From Porticoccaceae bacterium (GTDB lineage: Bacteria; Pseudomonadota; Gammaproteobacteria; Pseudomonadales; Porticoccaceae): DNA of 64,000 nt. Shown piece by piece: positions 28,671-36,720 of this stretch. The notes beneath the pieces were generated by a model. The model did no database searches. It had not been told where the DNA came from and was given only the letters and a program-made list of their open reading frames with translations. Location of the stretch: assembly GCA_902562425.1 (NCBI GenBank), contig CACETF010000001.1, positions 62,001 through 126,000 of the forward strand, written 5' to 3'. A program made the translations under genes and the position numbers. Numbering within the stretch: position 1 is the stretch's first letter; each line of letters starts with the position of its first letter.

Positions 28671-29381
28671 ATGAGCGATATATCGGGATCGACCAACACG
28701 CTTAGAGCTTTACAAGAATTTAACATCAAAATATCTGCACTCGTTGACCGTAAGCGGAAAGCGGAAATATCTAGATCCGAGAGTTTGGCAGAGGCTCGTG
28801 CCGTAAACGCGGAACTGGCCGACAGATACAGAGCTGAACGAAAAGATCAATTAGCCGCGAAGATGAATCAACTAGCTCGGCTTGAAAGGTTGAAAGCTGC
28901 TCGACTCTTTAATCAATTAGCCAGTGAAAATAATCAGAAATCTGTGAACAGAAATCTAATTACTGGAGATAATGCGCTCTACAAGCAAGGCGTTTCACTT
29001 CAAGGGAAAAGCGAAAGTCAGCGCGTTGTTGATAATCTTGACTTGCAGAAACGAGAAAGTATGTATTTTTCGAGGCTTGCGAATGATCTGCTTGACCAAC
29101 AAATATTTGATATAAAACTAAATCATAAAAGACTGGAAGAAAAACTTATAGATGAAAATATTGAGAGTGACGCTGTTCAAAATGATATCTTGGAGTATAA
29201 AAATCAAGAGTCAAAGATGATTGAGGACTTGGTAGAACAGAAATCTCAAGAAGCAGATCAGATTCATAGTGCAAAGCACAATGACACTCCATCACTGCAG
29301 CTAAAAAAACGAATAGAAAAGCTTGTGGAAATGCAGGAGGAAGAGTCAGACGGTAAGGATGGAATATCAATGGAGATTTAG
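28671..29381 (+). CDS. Coiled-coil protein of unknown function
   Basis: 236 aa, almost entirely charged helix: long Ala/Glu/Lys/Arg/Gln heptad-like runs (e.g. EISRSESLAEARAVNAELA, and QLARLERLKAARLFNQL) and no signal peptide or membrane segment. No enzymatic motif seen. ATG 28671 has GAGA about 10 nt upstream; the in-frame GTG at 28662 is too close to it. A stem-loop precedes the gene. Probably a cytoplasmic structural or scaffold protein; the family is not recognised. Confidence 0.65.
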   Translation: MSDISGSTNTLRALQEFNIKISALVDRKRKAEISRSESLAEARAVNAELADRYRAERKDQLAAKMNQLARLERLKAARLFNQLASENNQKSVNRNLITGDNALYKQGVSLQGKSESQRVVDNLDLQKRESMYFSRLANDLLDQQIFDIKLNHKRLEEKLIDENIESDAVQNDILEYKNQESKMIEDLVEQKSQEADQIHSAKHNDTPSLQLKKRIEKLVEMQEEESDGKDGISMEI

Positions 29382-29527
29382 GAATAAGAAGCTAGTCAAA
29401 GAAGGTGTTTCCATCCACAGCGGTATTACTACCGACCCCTTGGCTCTTTAATACAAATGTCCCAAACTGTATTTCTCTATTACCAATATTCAAAAGAAAC
29501 CATAACAATCACAAGTTTCAAATTGTA

Positions 29528-29745
29528 GGTCCTTATATCCTGACATTCGTTAGTAAGTCTTGGACTGATTTGCGGCAGCATTTTGCGGAAAATAGTCTGA
29601 TTTACAAAAGCAAGTGCTTTGTCTATAGATACTTTGGTGAGGACTCATACTTGAGTAACTTCGCACAAACACTGGAAGTGAATCAATTGATGACAACCCT
29701 TTTGAGTTCCTTGCGGCTTTTGGCGATTTTCACTTCATTATGAAT
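29528..29745 (+). pseudogene. Possible gene relic
   Basis: The frame around 29560-29680 reads TDLRQHFAENSLIYKSK.. and YFGEDSYLSNFAQTLEVN, and a shifted frame ends DDNPFEFLAAFGDFHFIMN with a stop near 29745. Protein-like in both halves but with no start signal. The longer open frame beginning at 29405 looks artefactual at its N-terminus. No family assigned. Confidence 0.25.
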
Positions 29746-30106
29746 TAGAAAAAAGCCTTAATAACAGAAGAACTCGATATCGAACGTTAAGATAATAGTG
29801 ATTCAGATTTAAAGCATTTGGAAAGACTCGAAAAAGTTAAGTTGTAAAGGAATAAAAATTCGCTCTGACGCGCATGAGAATGAATCGTAAAGTAGTACTT
29901 GTGCAGCTCGCGTTTATTGTCCCAACGTTCTGTGTCAGGGCTTCTAATTGGATTTAGAAATACTATTTCGAGAAGGAAAGATTTTGTTAAGTGTGTTAAT
30001 TTTGTTATTTTTGTTATGATCATGTAATAGTGAAAACTGGCTTGCTTATGAAGATTGCGATTATCAACTTACCAAAAGTTTTATCACACCATAAAAGGAG
30101 CAACCC
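29746..30106. other. Intergenic stretch, nothing clear
   Basis: AT-rich. The only pattern noted is TTGTTA occurring three times between 29984 and 30016, just upstream of the small gene at 30107. No promoter of normal spacing could be fixed. Confidence 0.3.
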
Positions 30107-30331
30107 ATGAATACAAAAGTGACGACCTCAAAACATGCGGCAAATGATGTTGGGCTAACACAAAGATTTGGGACCGGATGTGAGCCTTCTGACGATGAAG
30201 AACGTTCCCCAGATGAAATAGCTGACCGTGTGTTGAGAGATATCGAATGGGAAAAGGCATCAAGACCGGTCAACAGGTGGTGGGCGGGTTATCAAAAACT
30301 AAACCTCATTAAACCCAAGAAGTCAGATTAA
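30107..30331 (+). CDS. Small hypothetical protein
   Basis: 74 aa with AGGAG 7 nt before ATG 30107, a good translation signal. Acidic middle (SDDEERSPDEIADRVLRDIEWEKA) and a basic C-terminus ending in KKSD, with Trp-rich RWWAGYQKL. No signal peptide, helix-turn-helix or metal motif. Not recognised. It lies at the left edge of the fucan locus, convergent with the SGNH hydrolase. Confidence 0.6.
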   Translation: MNTKVTTSKHAANDVGLTQRFGTGCEPSDDEERSPDEIADRVLRDIEWEKASRPVNRWWAGYQKLNLIKPKKSD

Positions 30332-30457
30332 AATTTTTTTTGGGTAGACCAATTGTCACCAACCATTGAAACCATCTTGCTAATGCATCCAATGAGGCTC
30401 AAATTAAGTTCAAATAGTAATTTTGGTCCAAATAGATAAAAATTCTGTTTATAAACA

Positions 30458-31183
30458 TCATTGAACATGACGTTTAATCGCTTCCGCAACCTTATTTGCG
30501 AGGACCGAAGATCCCAGCTTTGAGAAATGCACATTGTTTGGGGCGACGAACATATTTTGATCGAAAGACTTTGAGATCGAATATAGATCATTGGTTATGA
30601 TTCCGTTATTTTGCATAACAATGCTCGCAACCGAGTTGTAAGCTATAACATCTTTTGGAAATCGACCAGGTTCGTCATCTGGAACAGCTGTGGTGGAGGC
30701 CCAAATCAATAAAGCTCCTGTTTTTTTTAAGCGATCAACCAAGTTTTGCAGATTTAATTTATAGTCTTCGATTTCCACCTTTTTTTTACCGTTAAATTTA
30801 TCTAATTTGTTTCTGTGAGGAGAGTCCTCATTTCTATATGCGATGTCATGAAGCCCCCAGTTAAAGTGAATGATATCGAAACTTTTTCCGTCTAACCACG
30901 AATTAATTTTTTTTAGTCCGTTCATCGTAGATGCACCGTTTCCATCGATTCTCTCTACATAAGCTATGTCACTGAGCCCTTGTTTTACTTGTGCAGTGTA
31001 GCCAATAGAGATCGAGTCACCGATGAGAAGAACTCTAGGGCGTTTCTCATATGTTGAGTTTTGTTTTGTATCACAGACCACAGGCGCAGATAAAAATGGT
31101 AAGGTAACAAGACAAACACTAAATGCGAAGGATATTTTGAGCTTTGGAGTGCAGTTATAACGGTTGCAGTTTGGCAACTTCAT
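30458..31183 (-). CDS. Exported SGNH/GDSL-family hydrolase (candidate carbohydrate esterase)
   Basis: 241 aa with a signal peptide (hydrophobic SFAFSVCLVTLPFLSAPVVC). Block I GDSIS holds the nucleophile Ser; a Gly/Asn segment follows (DGNGAST) and a NWGLHD block. Block V reads NNVHFS: the His is present, but the usual D-x-x-H aspartate appears as Asn. Likely removes acetyl groups from fucan, which is often O-acetylated; this is inferred from location. Divergent from the L-fuconate dehydratase operon. Confidence 0.75.
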   Translation of the reverse strand: MKLPNCNRYNCTPKLKISFAFSVCLVTLPFLSAPVVCDTKQNSTYEKRPRVLLIGDSISIGYTAQVKQGLSDIAYVERIDGNGASTMNGLKKINSWLDGKSFDIIHFNWGLHDIAYRNEDSPHRNKLDKFNGKKKVEIEDYKLNLQNLVDRLKKTGALLIWASTTAVPDDEPGRFPKDVIAYNSVASIVMQNNGIITNDLYSISKSFDQNMFVAPNNVHFSKLGSSVLANKVAEAIKRHVQ

Positions 31184-31329
31184 CTTCGTTTTAATAATTG
31201 TTTATTCCTTTGGTTTTTCTTAAATGAAAACTGAAATATACATGTCGGAATGATATTTATTTCAAGCAGAATGTTTTTTACATATAATAATCGAGGATAA
31301 CCCGCTTGAATACCAAAATTTGAGGAAAA

Positions 31330-32628
31330 ATGTCAAACACGATTATTTCGCTTCGCACGGTGGATGTTAGGTTTCCAACTTCAAAAAGCTCTTATGGATC
31401 TGATGCGACAAATAATGATCCAGATTATTCTGCTGCTTACGTCAGCCTCGAAACTGAAAAAGGAAATAAGGGATATGGATTATTATTCACTATAGGACGA
31501 GGAAATGACATATGTTGTGCAGCTATTGAGGCTATGAAAGACTTAGTGATAGGTTCAGATTTAGATGATATTAAGAATGACATATATAAATTTTACAATC
31601 GGTTTCGATATGATAGTCAGCTCCGATGGCTTGGACCAGAGAAGGGTGTTGTTCACATGGCTGCAGGAGCAATAGTTAATGCCGTATGGGACATGTGGGC
31701 AAGAGATGAAGGAAAACCGGTTTGGCGACTGTTGGCGGATCTTACCCCTAAGCAGTTCGTTTCATGCTTAGACTTCCGATATTTGGGTGATACTTTAAGT
31801 GCTGAGGAGGCACTTGATATCGTTAGTAGTAATGAAAGCTCGAAGCAAGAAAGAATATTGGAGCTTGAAAAATATGGATATCCTGCATACACAACCTCGC
31901 CGGGATGGATGGGTTACAGCGATAATAAACTCCGGATTCTCTGCCAAGAGGCACTTGATCAAGGTTTCAAACATATCAAACTTAAAGTGGGGGAATCATT
32001 AGAGCGGGACAAGCAACGTTTAACCTTAGCTCGTTCTGTCATTGGCGATGATGTCAAGCTCATGATTGATGCAAATCAAATATGGGAGGTCGATCAGGCA
32101 ATTGACTGGGTTAGTGAACTAGCATCTTTTGATCTATGGTTTGTCGAGGAACCGACTTGCCCTGATGACGTTTTCGGGCACAAAAAGATTCGAGATAAGC
32201 TCAGGGGTATACGGGTAGCCACTGGGGAACATTGCCAAAACCGAGTCATGTTTAAACAGTTTATTTCCACTGATGCCATTGATGTTGTCCAGATAGATAG
32301 CTGTCGACTCTGTAGCATTAATGAAATTTTGTCAGTCTATGTGCTTGCCGCAAAATATGGTAAGCCTGTATGCCCGCACGCTGGGGGGATAGGACTCTGT
32401 GAATATGTGCAGCATTTGTCGATGATTGACTATGTGAGAATAAGCGCATCATTAACCGATCGAGTGATTGAGTATGTTGAGTATCTTCATGAGCACTTCG
32501 AAGATCCTTGTATCATCAGAAATGGTTCGTATATGCCACCTATGTCTCCAGGGTTTAGCATAAAAATGTTTCCAGAATCTATCGAACATTATACATTTCC
32601 CACAGGTAAAGCATGGACTGAAAACTGA
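31330..32628 (+). CDS. fucD: L-fuconate dehydratase
   Basis: Enolase-superfamily enzyme turning L-fuconate into 2-keto-3-deoxy-L-fuconate. Catalytic residues fall almost exactly where they do in the characterised Xanthomonas enzyme: K217/K219 (IKLKVG), D247 and N249 (MIDANQ), E273/E274 (VEEPT), E300 (TGEH), H350 (CPHAGG). 432 aa, full length. GAGGA lies 5 nt before ATG 31330. It is the first gene of a tight five-gene operon, 31330-36513. Confidence 0.93.
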   Translation: MSNTIISLRTVDVRFPTSKSSYGSDATNNDPDYSAAYVSLETEKGNKGYGLLFTIGRGNDICCAAIEAMKDLVIGSDLDDIKNDIYKFYNRFRYDSQLRWLGPEKGVVHMAAGAIVNAVWDMWARDEGKPVWRLLADLTPKQFVSCLDFRYLGDTLSAEEALDIVSSNESSKQERILELEKYGYPAYTTSPGWMGYSDNKLRILCQEALDQGFKHIKLKVGESLERDKQRLTLARSVIGDDVKLMIDANQIWEVDQAIDWVSELASFDLWFVEEPTCPDDVFGHKKIRDKLRGIRVATGEHCQNRVMFKQFISTDAIDVVQIDSCRLCSINEILSVYVLAAKYGKPVCPHAGGIGLCEYVQHLSMIDYVRISASLTDRVIEYVEYLHEHFEDPCIIRNGSYMPPMSPGFSIKMFPESIEHYTFPTGKAWTEN

Positions 32629-32638
32629 GGACAATCAG

Positions 32639-33802
32639 ATGAAATCGAGTTTAATGAGCGATTATTTTGACACGCGTTATCCCTGTATTACCGATCTGGA
32701 GAAAAAAGCAAAAGGTCGGATGCCAGCATTTGCATATGATTATCTCACAGAGGGTTGCATGTCAGACGAGTGCGTTAAGAGAAACAAAAAATCTCTTGCA
32801 CAAGTCCAATTACGGGGAAATGTCTTGGAGCCTTTCGAGGGCGTTAATATGGAAACTGACATATTTGGTCATAAGTACTCTGCTCCCTTTGGTGTAGCTC
32901 CGGTTGGTCTCCAGGGTCTTATGTGGCCCAAAACTCCGGAGTACCTCGCAAAGGCGGCCTGTGAAAAAAATATTCCTTTCGTGCTCAGCACTGTTTCTTC
33001 TGCTTCTTTAGAGAATATCGCATACATATCCGAAGGGAAGGCATGGTTCCAATTGTATAACCCGTCTTCAAGAGAGGTACAGGCGGATCTTATAGCTCGT
33101 GTACAGTCAGCAGGCTATCCAGTTTTAGTTGTGACGGTCGATGTTTCTACATTTGGGTACCGACCTCGAGATATCCGAAATGGTCTCGCGATGCCACCAA
33201 AAATGAGCGTGAGGAATGTTTTTCAAATGTTGAGCCGTCCGCATTGGTTAATTAAGACTGCTTTTGCAGGTAAGCCTGAAATGAAAGTTCTTAAACGATA
33301 CATGATGCACAGTGAAAAGAATGAACAGTTGATGGAATTTATGAATCGAGCGGTAATGGGACCTGTAGATTATGAGAATCTTAAATCAATTCGAGATTTG
33401 TGGAAGGGGCCGCTAGTGATAAAAGGTATCCTTACAGAAGAGGATGTTAAGTTGGCAGTATCTTTGGGTGCTGATGCCGTGGTGGTATCGAATCATGGAG
33501 GACGTCAACTGGACGCTGCTGAATCTCCCATAGAACCGTTGCAGAGGCTGTCCCAAAAATATCGTAAATCAATAATGTTCTTCATGGACAGTGGCATTCA
33601 AAATGGCGTAAACATAGCCTCAGCGCTCGCAGCAGGAGCACGACTGGCTTTCATGGGTAGGGCATTTGCATTTGGAGTATCAGCTCTCGGGGAGCGAGGT
33701 GCTTATCACACGATCAATCTCTTTTATCAACAACTCGAGCAAGTGATGAACCAACTCCGTTGCGATTCTACAGAAAAAATGACGAACCATTTGGTGAAAT
33801 GA
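32639..33802 (+). CDS. FMN-dependent alpha-hydroxy-acid dehydrogenase (L-lactate dehydrogenase-like)
   Basis: 387 aa LldD/glycolate-oxidase family. Seen: AFAYDYLTEGC, FGVAPVGLQGLMWP, VTVDVSTFGYRPRD, LVIKGILTEEDV (FMN Lys), and SNHGGRQLD with the catalytic His. In this operon it most likely oxidises L-lactate released by the diketo-deoxyfuconate hydrolase to pyruvate. ATG 32639 has GAGG 8 nt upstream; the gap to fucD is only 10 nt. Confidence 0.88.
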   Translation: MKSSLMSDYFDTRYPCITDLEKKAKGRMPAFAYDYLTEGCMSDECVKRNKKSLAQVQLRGNVLEPFEGVNMETDIFGHKYSAPFGVAPVGLQGLMWPKTPEYLAKAACEKNIPFVLSTVSSASLENIAYISEGKAWFQLYNPSSREVQADLIARVQSAGYPVLVVTVDVSTFGYRPRDIRNGLAMPPKMSVRNVFQMLSRPHWLIKTAFAGKPEMKVLKRYMMHSEKNEQLMEFMNRAVMGPVDYENLKSIRDLWKGPLVIKGILTEEDVKLAVSLGADAVVVSNHGGRQLDAAESPIEPLQRLSQKYRKSIMFFMDSGIQNGVNIASALAAGARLAFMGRAFAFGVSALGERGAYHTINLFYQQLEQVMNQLRCDSTEKMTNHLVK

Positions 33803-33805
33803 GGC

Positions 33806-34852
33806 GTGATAATTTATGAGAGGTTACCAAAAAGAAGGGTAGGTAAGACCACACTCGCTGTAACGACTTTAGGTTTCGGAGGTGCGCCGATTGGGAATTT
33901 GTATAGAAGTTTGAGTGAACAAAATGCGCTTGAAACGCTCTCTACCGCGATCAAATCAGGCGTAAGTTTTTTTGACACGGCTCCGAGGTATGGAGCAGGT
34001 CTGAGTGAGCGTCGAATTGGGGATGTTTTGAGGTCGATAGCTCCAGATCAATACGTTCTTTCAACCAAGGTAGGACGAATATTCAGAGCAAAACGCGACG
34101 CGAAAACTGATGAGCTTCGCTATGGATTTTTATCGCCGATGCCTTTTGAGCCTGAGTACGACTATACATACGATGGCATTATGAGGTCTTGGGAAGATAG
34201 TTTACAGCGACTTGGAATAGCGCATATCGATATTCTCCTCGTTCATGATTTGGGAAAATTTAATCATGGGAAACTTGACACTGTATATTTTCAACAGTTT
34301 GAATCTAGCGGTTATCGAGCATTAGAAGAGCTGCGAGGTAGTGGCGACGTTACGGCTGTGGGTCTCGGTGTGAACGAGACTGAAGTGTGTGAGCGCGCCA
34401 TGGAGGTGGGACGTTTCGATTGCTTTTTACTCGCCGGTAGATATACGCTTTTGGAACAGAGAGCACTTTCAACATTTTTTCCCAAATGTGAGTCTCATGG
34501 TGCATCTATAATTCTGGGAGGACCCTACAACTCAGGTATTTTGGCATCAGGGGTTAGGGGCGGAAATACTCCTTATTATGATTACGAACCGGCAAAAGAG
34601 GATGTTATTAGACGAGTAGCCTCCATCGAGGATGTATGTAGTGAGTTTAAGGTGCCATTACCGGCAGCTGCACTCCAATTTCCCTTGGCTAATCCTTTGG
34701 TGAGTAGCATAATTCCGGGGCTGGACAGTGATCGGCAAGTCCAACAAGCAGTCGCTCATTTAAACTTAAAGATCCCTCTCAAATTCTGGGAAACGCTAAA
34801 AAGTAAAGGACTCATTGAGTGTAACGCACCGGTGCCAACAGGGAGCTGTTGA
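33806..34852 (+). CDS. Aldo/keto reductase-family L-fucose dehydrogenase (D-threo-aldose 1-dehydrogenase-like)
   Basis: Oxidises L-fucopyranose at C1 to L-fucono-lactone, opening the pathway. The AKR tetrad is intact: D57 and Y62 (FFDTAPRYGAG), K88 (STKVG), H147 (LLVHDL). 348 aa, length and sequence typical of the L-fucose/D-arabinose dehydrogenase branch (TLGFGGAPIGNLY, ILGGPYNSGIL). GTG start 4 nt after the previous stop; GAGG is almost adjacent, so translation is probably coupled. Confidence 0.88.
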   Translation: MIIYERLPKRRVGKTTLAVTTLGFGGAPIGNLYRSLSEQNALETLSTAIKSGVSFFDTAPRYGAGLSERRIGDVLRSIAPDQYVLSTKVGRIFRAKRDAKTDELRYGFLSPMPFEPEYDYTYDGIMRSWEDSLQRLGIAHIDILLVHDLGKFNHGKLDTVYFQQFESSGYRALEELRGSGDVTAVGLGVNETEVCERAMEVGRFDCFLLAGRYTLLEQRALSTFFPKCESHGASIILGGPYNSGILASGVRGGNTPYYDYEPAKEDVIRRVASIEDVCSEFKVPLPAAALQFPLANPLVSSIIPGLDSDRQVQQAVAHLNLKIPLKFWETLKSKGLIECNAPVPTGSC

Positions 34853-34853
34853 G

Positions 34854-35651
34854 ATGTCTAACGAACACATCGAAAAAAGCTATGAAAATAGCACACCTGA
34901 AAATGTCATAGTTACCGGAGGGGGCAGCGGTATTGGAGAAGCTATTTGTTTAAGACTCGCCTCAAGGCAACGCCACATATATGTTATCGACATCGATTTG
35001 AATCAAGCAAAAAGAGTAGCAACGCTTATCAATCAGCAAAATTTTATGGCGACACCAATACTGTTAGATGTCTCAGACCACCGTGCGGTGTTGGACATTC
35101 TCAATAATCTACCAAATCCACCCAATATACTCATTAATAATGCAGGAGTCTCTGCTATCGGTAATTTGGAGAATACAACAGAAGAGACTCTTGATCATCT
35201 TTATTCCGTTAATGTGAAGAGCATTTATAATTGTGCATACGCAGTAATACCGATCATGCGCAGAGATAGCAGGGGGGGACTTATAATCAATTTGGCGTCT
35301 GTCGCCTCGAGTGTTGGGGTATCTGAACGATTTGCATATTCAATGAGTAAGGGTGCAGTTTTGAGCATGACCATGAGTATAGCCAAAGATTATGTGAATT
35401 CAGGTATCAGGTGCAACTGTGTGTCCCCCGGTAGGGTGCATACACCATTTGTAGACAACTACCTTAGTAAATATTACGACGATAAATCATCTGAAATGTT
35501 TGCTGAGCTCTCCAAAAGTCAACCGATTGGCCGAATGGGTCAACCAGAAGAAGTCGCTGCATTAGTTGAATACTTGTGTGGACCTCAAGCTACATTTATT
35601 ACTGGCTCAAATTTTCCAATAGATGGGGGCTTCGTCACTTTGAATTCTTAG
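34854..35651 (+). CDS. Short-chain dehydrogenase (2-keto-3-deoxy-L-fuconate dehydrogenase)
   Basis: 265 aa classical SDR: TGGGSGIG (residues 21-28), NNAG, Ser of LASVAS and Y-x-x-x-K in YSMSK. In the operon it should oxidise 2-keto-3-deoxy-L-fuconate at C4 to the 2,4-diketo acid with NAD. ATG 34854 with GGGAG 8 nt upstream, one base after the AKR stop; the frame upstream to 34815 is not part of the protein. Confidence 0.87.
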   Translation: MSNEHIEKSYENSTPENVIVTGGGSGIGEAICLRLASRQRHIYVIDIDLNQAKRVATLINQQNFMATPILLDVSDHRAVLDILNNLPNPPNILINNAGVSAIGNLENTTEETLDHLYSVNVKSIYNCAYAVIPIMRRDSRGGLIINLASVASSVGVSERFAYSMSKGAVLSMTMSIAKDYVNSGIRCNCVSPGRVHTPFVDNYLSKYYDDKSSEMFAELSKSQPIGRMGQPEEVAALVEYLCGPQATFITGSNFPIDGGFVTLNS

Positions 35652-35664
35652 AGGAGATAGTATA

Positions 35665-36513
35665 ATGAAACTTTTAAGGTATGGAGTCTCTGGGCTTGAA
35701 AAGCCTGCTGCGGTAGACTCAAAAGGTAATATTCGATGTCTCTCAGACGTAGTTAAAGATATTGACGGTGCGTCTATCCAGAAAACCTCGATCGAAAAAT
35801 TAAAAAAATTAGATTTGTCAAAATTTCCGATAGTTTCCGATGAGGTTCGAATTGGTCCTTGTGTTGCGGGGGTTGGCAAGTTCCTATGTATTGGTCTAAA
35901 TTACTCTGACCATGCAAAAGAATCAGGGATGGCTGTACCCTCTGAGCCAGTCGTATTTTCAAAATTTGTTTCTGCGATTTGTGGACCCGATGACGATATC
36001 GTAAAGCCTAGAGGAAGCACTAAACTCGACTGGGAGGTTGAACTTGGTTTAATTATTGGTGAGCAAACTTCTTATGTTAGTGAATCTGAGGCAATGTCTA
36101 GTGTGGCTGGATTTTGTGTTTGCAATGATATCTCTGAGAGAGAATTTCAGCTTGAGAGATCTGGTCAATGGGATCTTGGTAAGGGTTGTGATACATTCGG
36201 ACCCATTGGCCCTTGGTTGGTGACTCCCGATGAGATTGATGATGTGATGGACCTGAAAATGTGGCTTGAGGTGAACGGACGTAGATTTCAAGATGGCAAT
36301 TCTAAAACTATGATCTTTTCTCCCGCTAAAATCGTCAGCTTTTTGAGCCAGTACATGACTTTGATGCCGGGTGATATTATTTCAACTGGCACCCCGCCTG
36401 GGGTTGGATTTGGTCAGAATCCCCAAATATATTTAAATGTAGGCGATTCTATGACACTTGGTATACAAGGATTGGGGCTTCAAAGGCAGCGTGTGGTTGC
36501 TGATTATCAATAA
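35665..36513 (+). CDS. FAH-family 2,4-diketo-3-deoxy-L-fuconate hydrolase
   Basis: Cleaves 2,4-diketo-3-deoxy-L-fuconate into pyruvate and L-lactate. Fumarylacetoacetase-fold metal ligands E124 and E126 (LDWEVELG) and D155 (CNDIS) are present, as is the signature STGTPPGVGFG. 282 aa. GAGGAG 7 nt before ATG 35665. Last gene of the fucD operon. Confidence 0.88.
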   Translation: MKLLRYGVSGLEKPAAVDSKGNIRCLSDVVKDIDGASIQKTSIEKLKKLDLSKFPIVSDEVRIGPCVAGVGKFLCIGLNYSDHAKESGMAVPSEPVVFSKFVSAICGPDDDIVKPRGSTKLDWEVELGLIIGEQTSYVSESEAMSSVAGFCVCNDISEREFQLERSGQWDLGKGCDTFGPIGPWLVTPDEIDDVMDLKMWLEVNGRRFQDGNSKTMIFSPAKIVSFLSQYMTLMPGDIISTGTPPGVGFGQNPQIYLNVGDSMTLGIQGLGLQRQRVVADYQ

Positions 36514-36651
36514 AGTCTGAAAATTTATTAAAAAAAAATCTGTACCCTTTAAGTAGCTAGGATTTAACGTTTAACAGTCACTTATATATTGTCTCTAAAT
36601 AAAAAAATTGACGTATTTTTTTTGTAAATTGTTGCAAACATTTCAACTTTT

Positions 36652-36685
36652 GAATACCATCTTTTGTATTCTATTAATAAAAAAC
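36652..36685. promoter_or_regulatory. Candidate operator region upstream of the fucan TonB receptor
   Basis: Two overlapping patterns. GAATAC (36652-36657) and GTATTC (36666-36671) form an inverted repeat with an 8-nt spacer; TTGAATACCA (36650-36659) also occurs at 31306-31315 before fucD. From 36666, GTATTCTATTAATAAAAAAC matches the motif at 48741 in 15 of 20 positions. Likely a regulator site or promoter element for the locus (inference). Confidence 0.4.
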
Positions 36686-36720
36686 TATTTAAAAAATAAC
36701 ACAAACAGAAAGGGGGTAAG

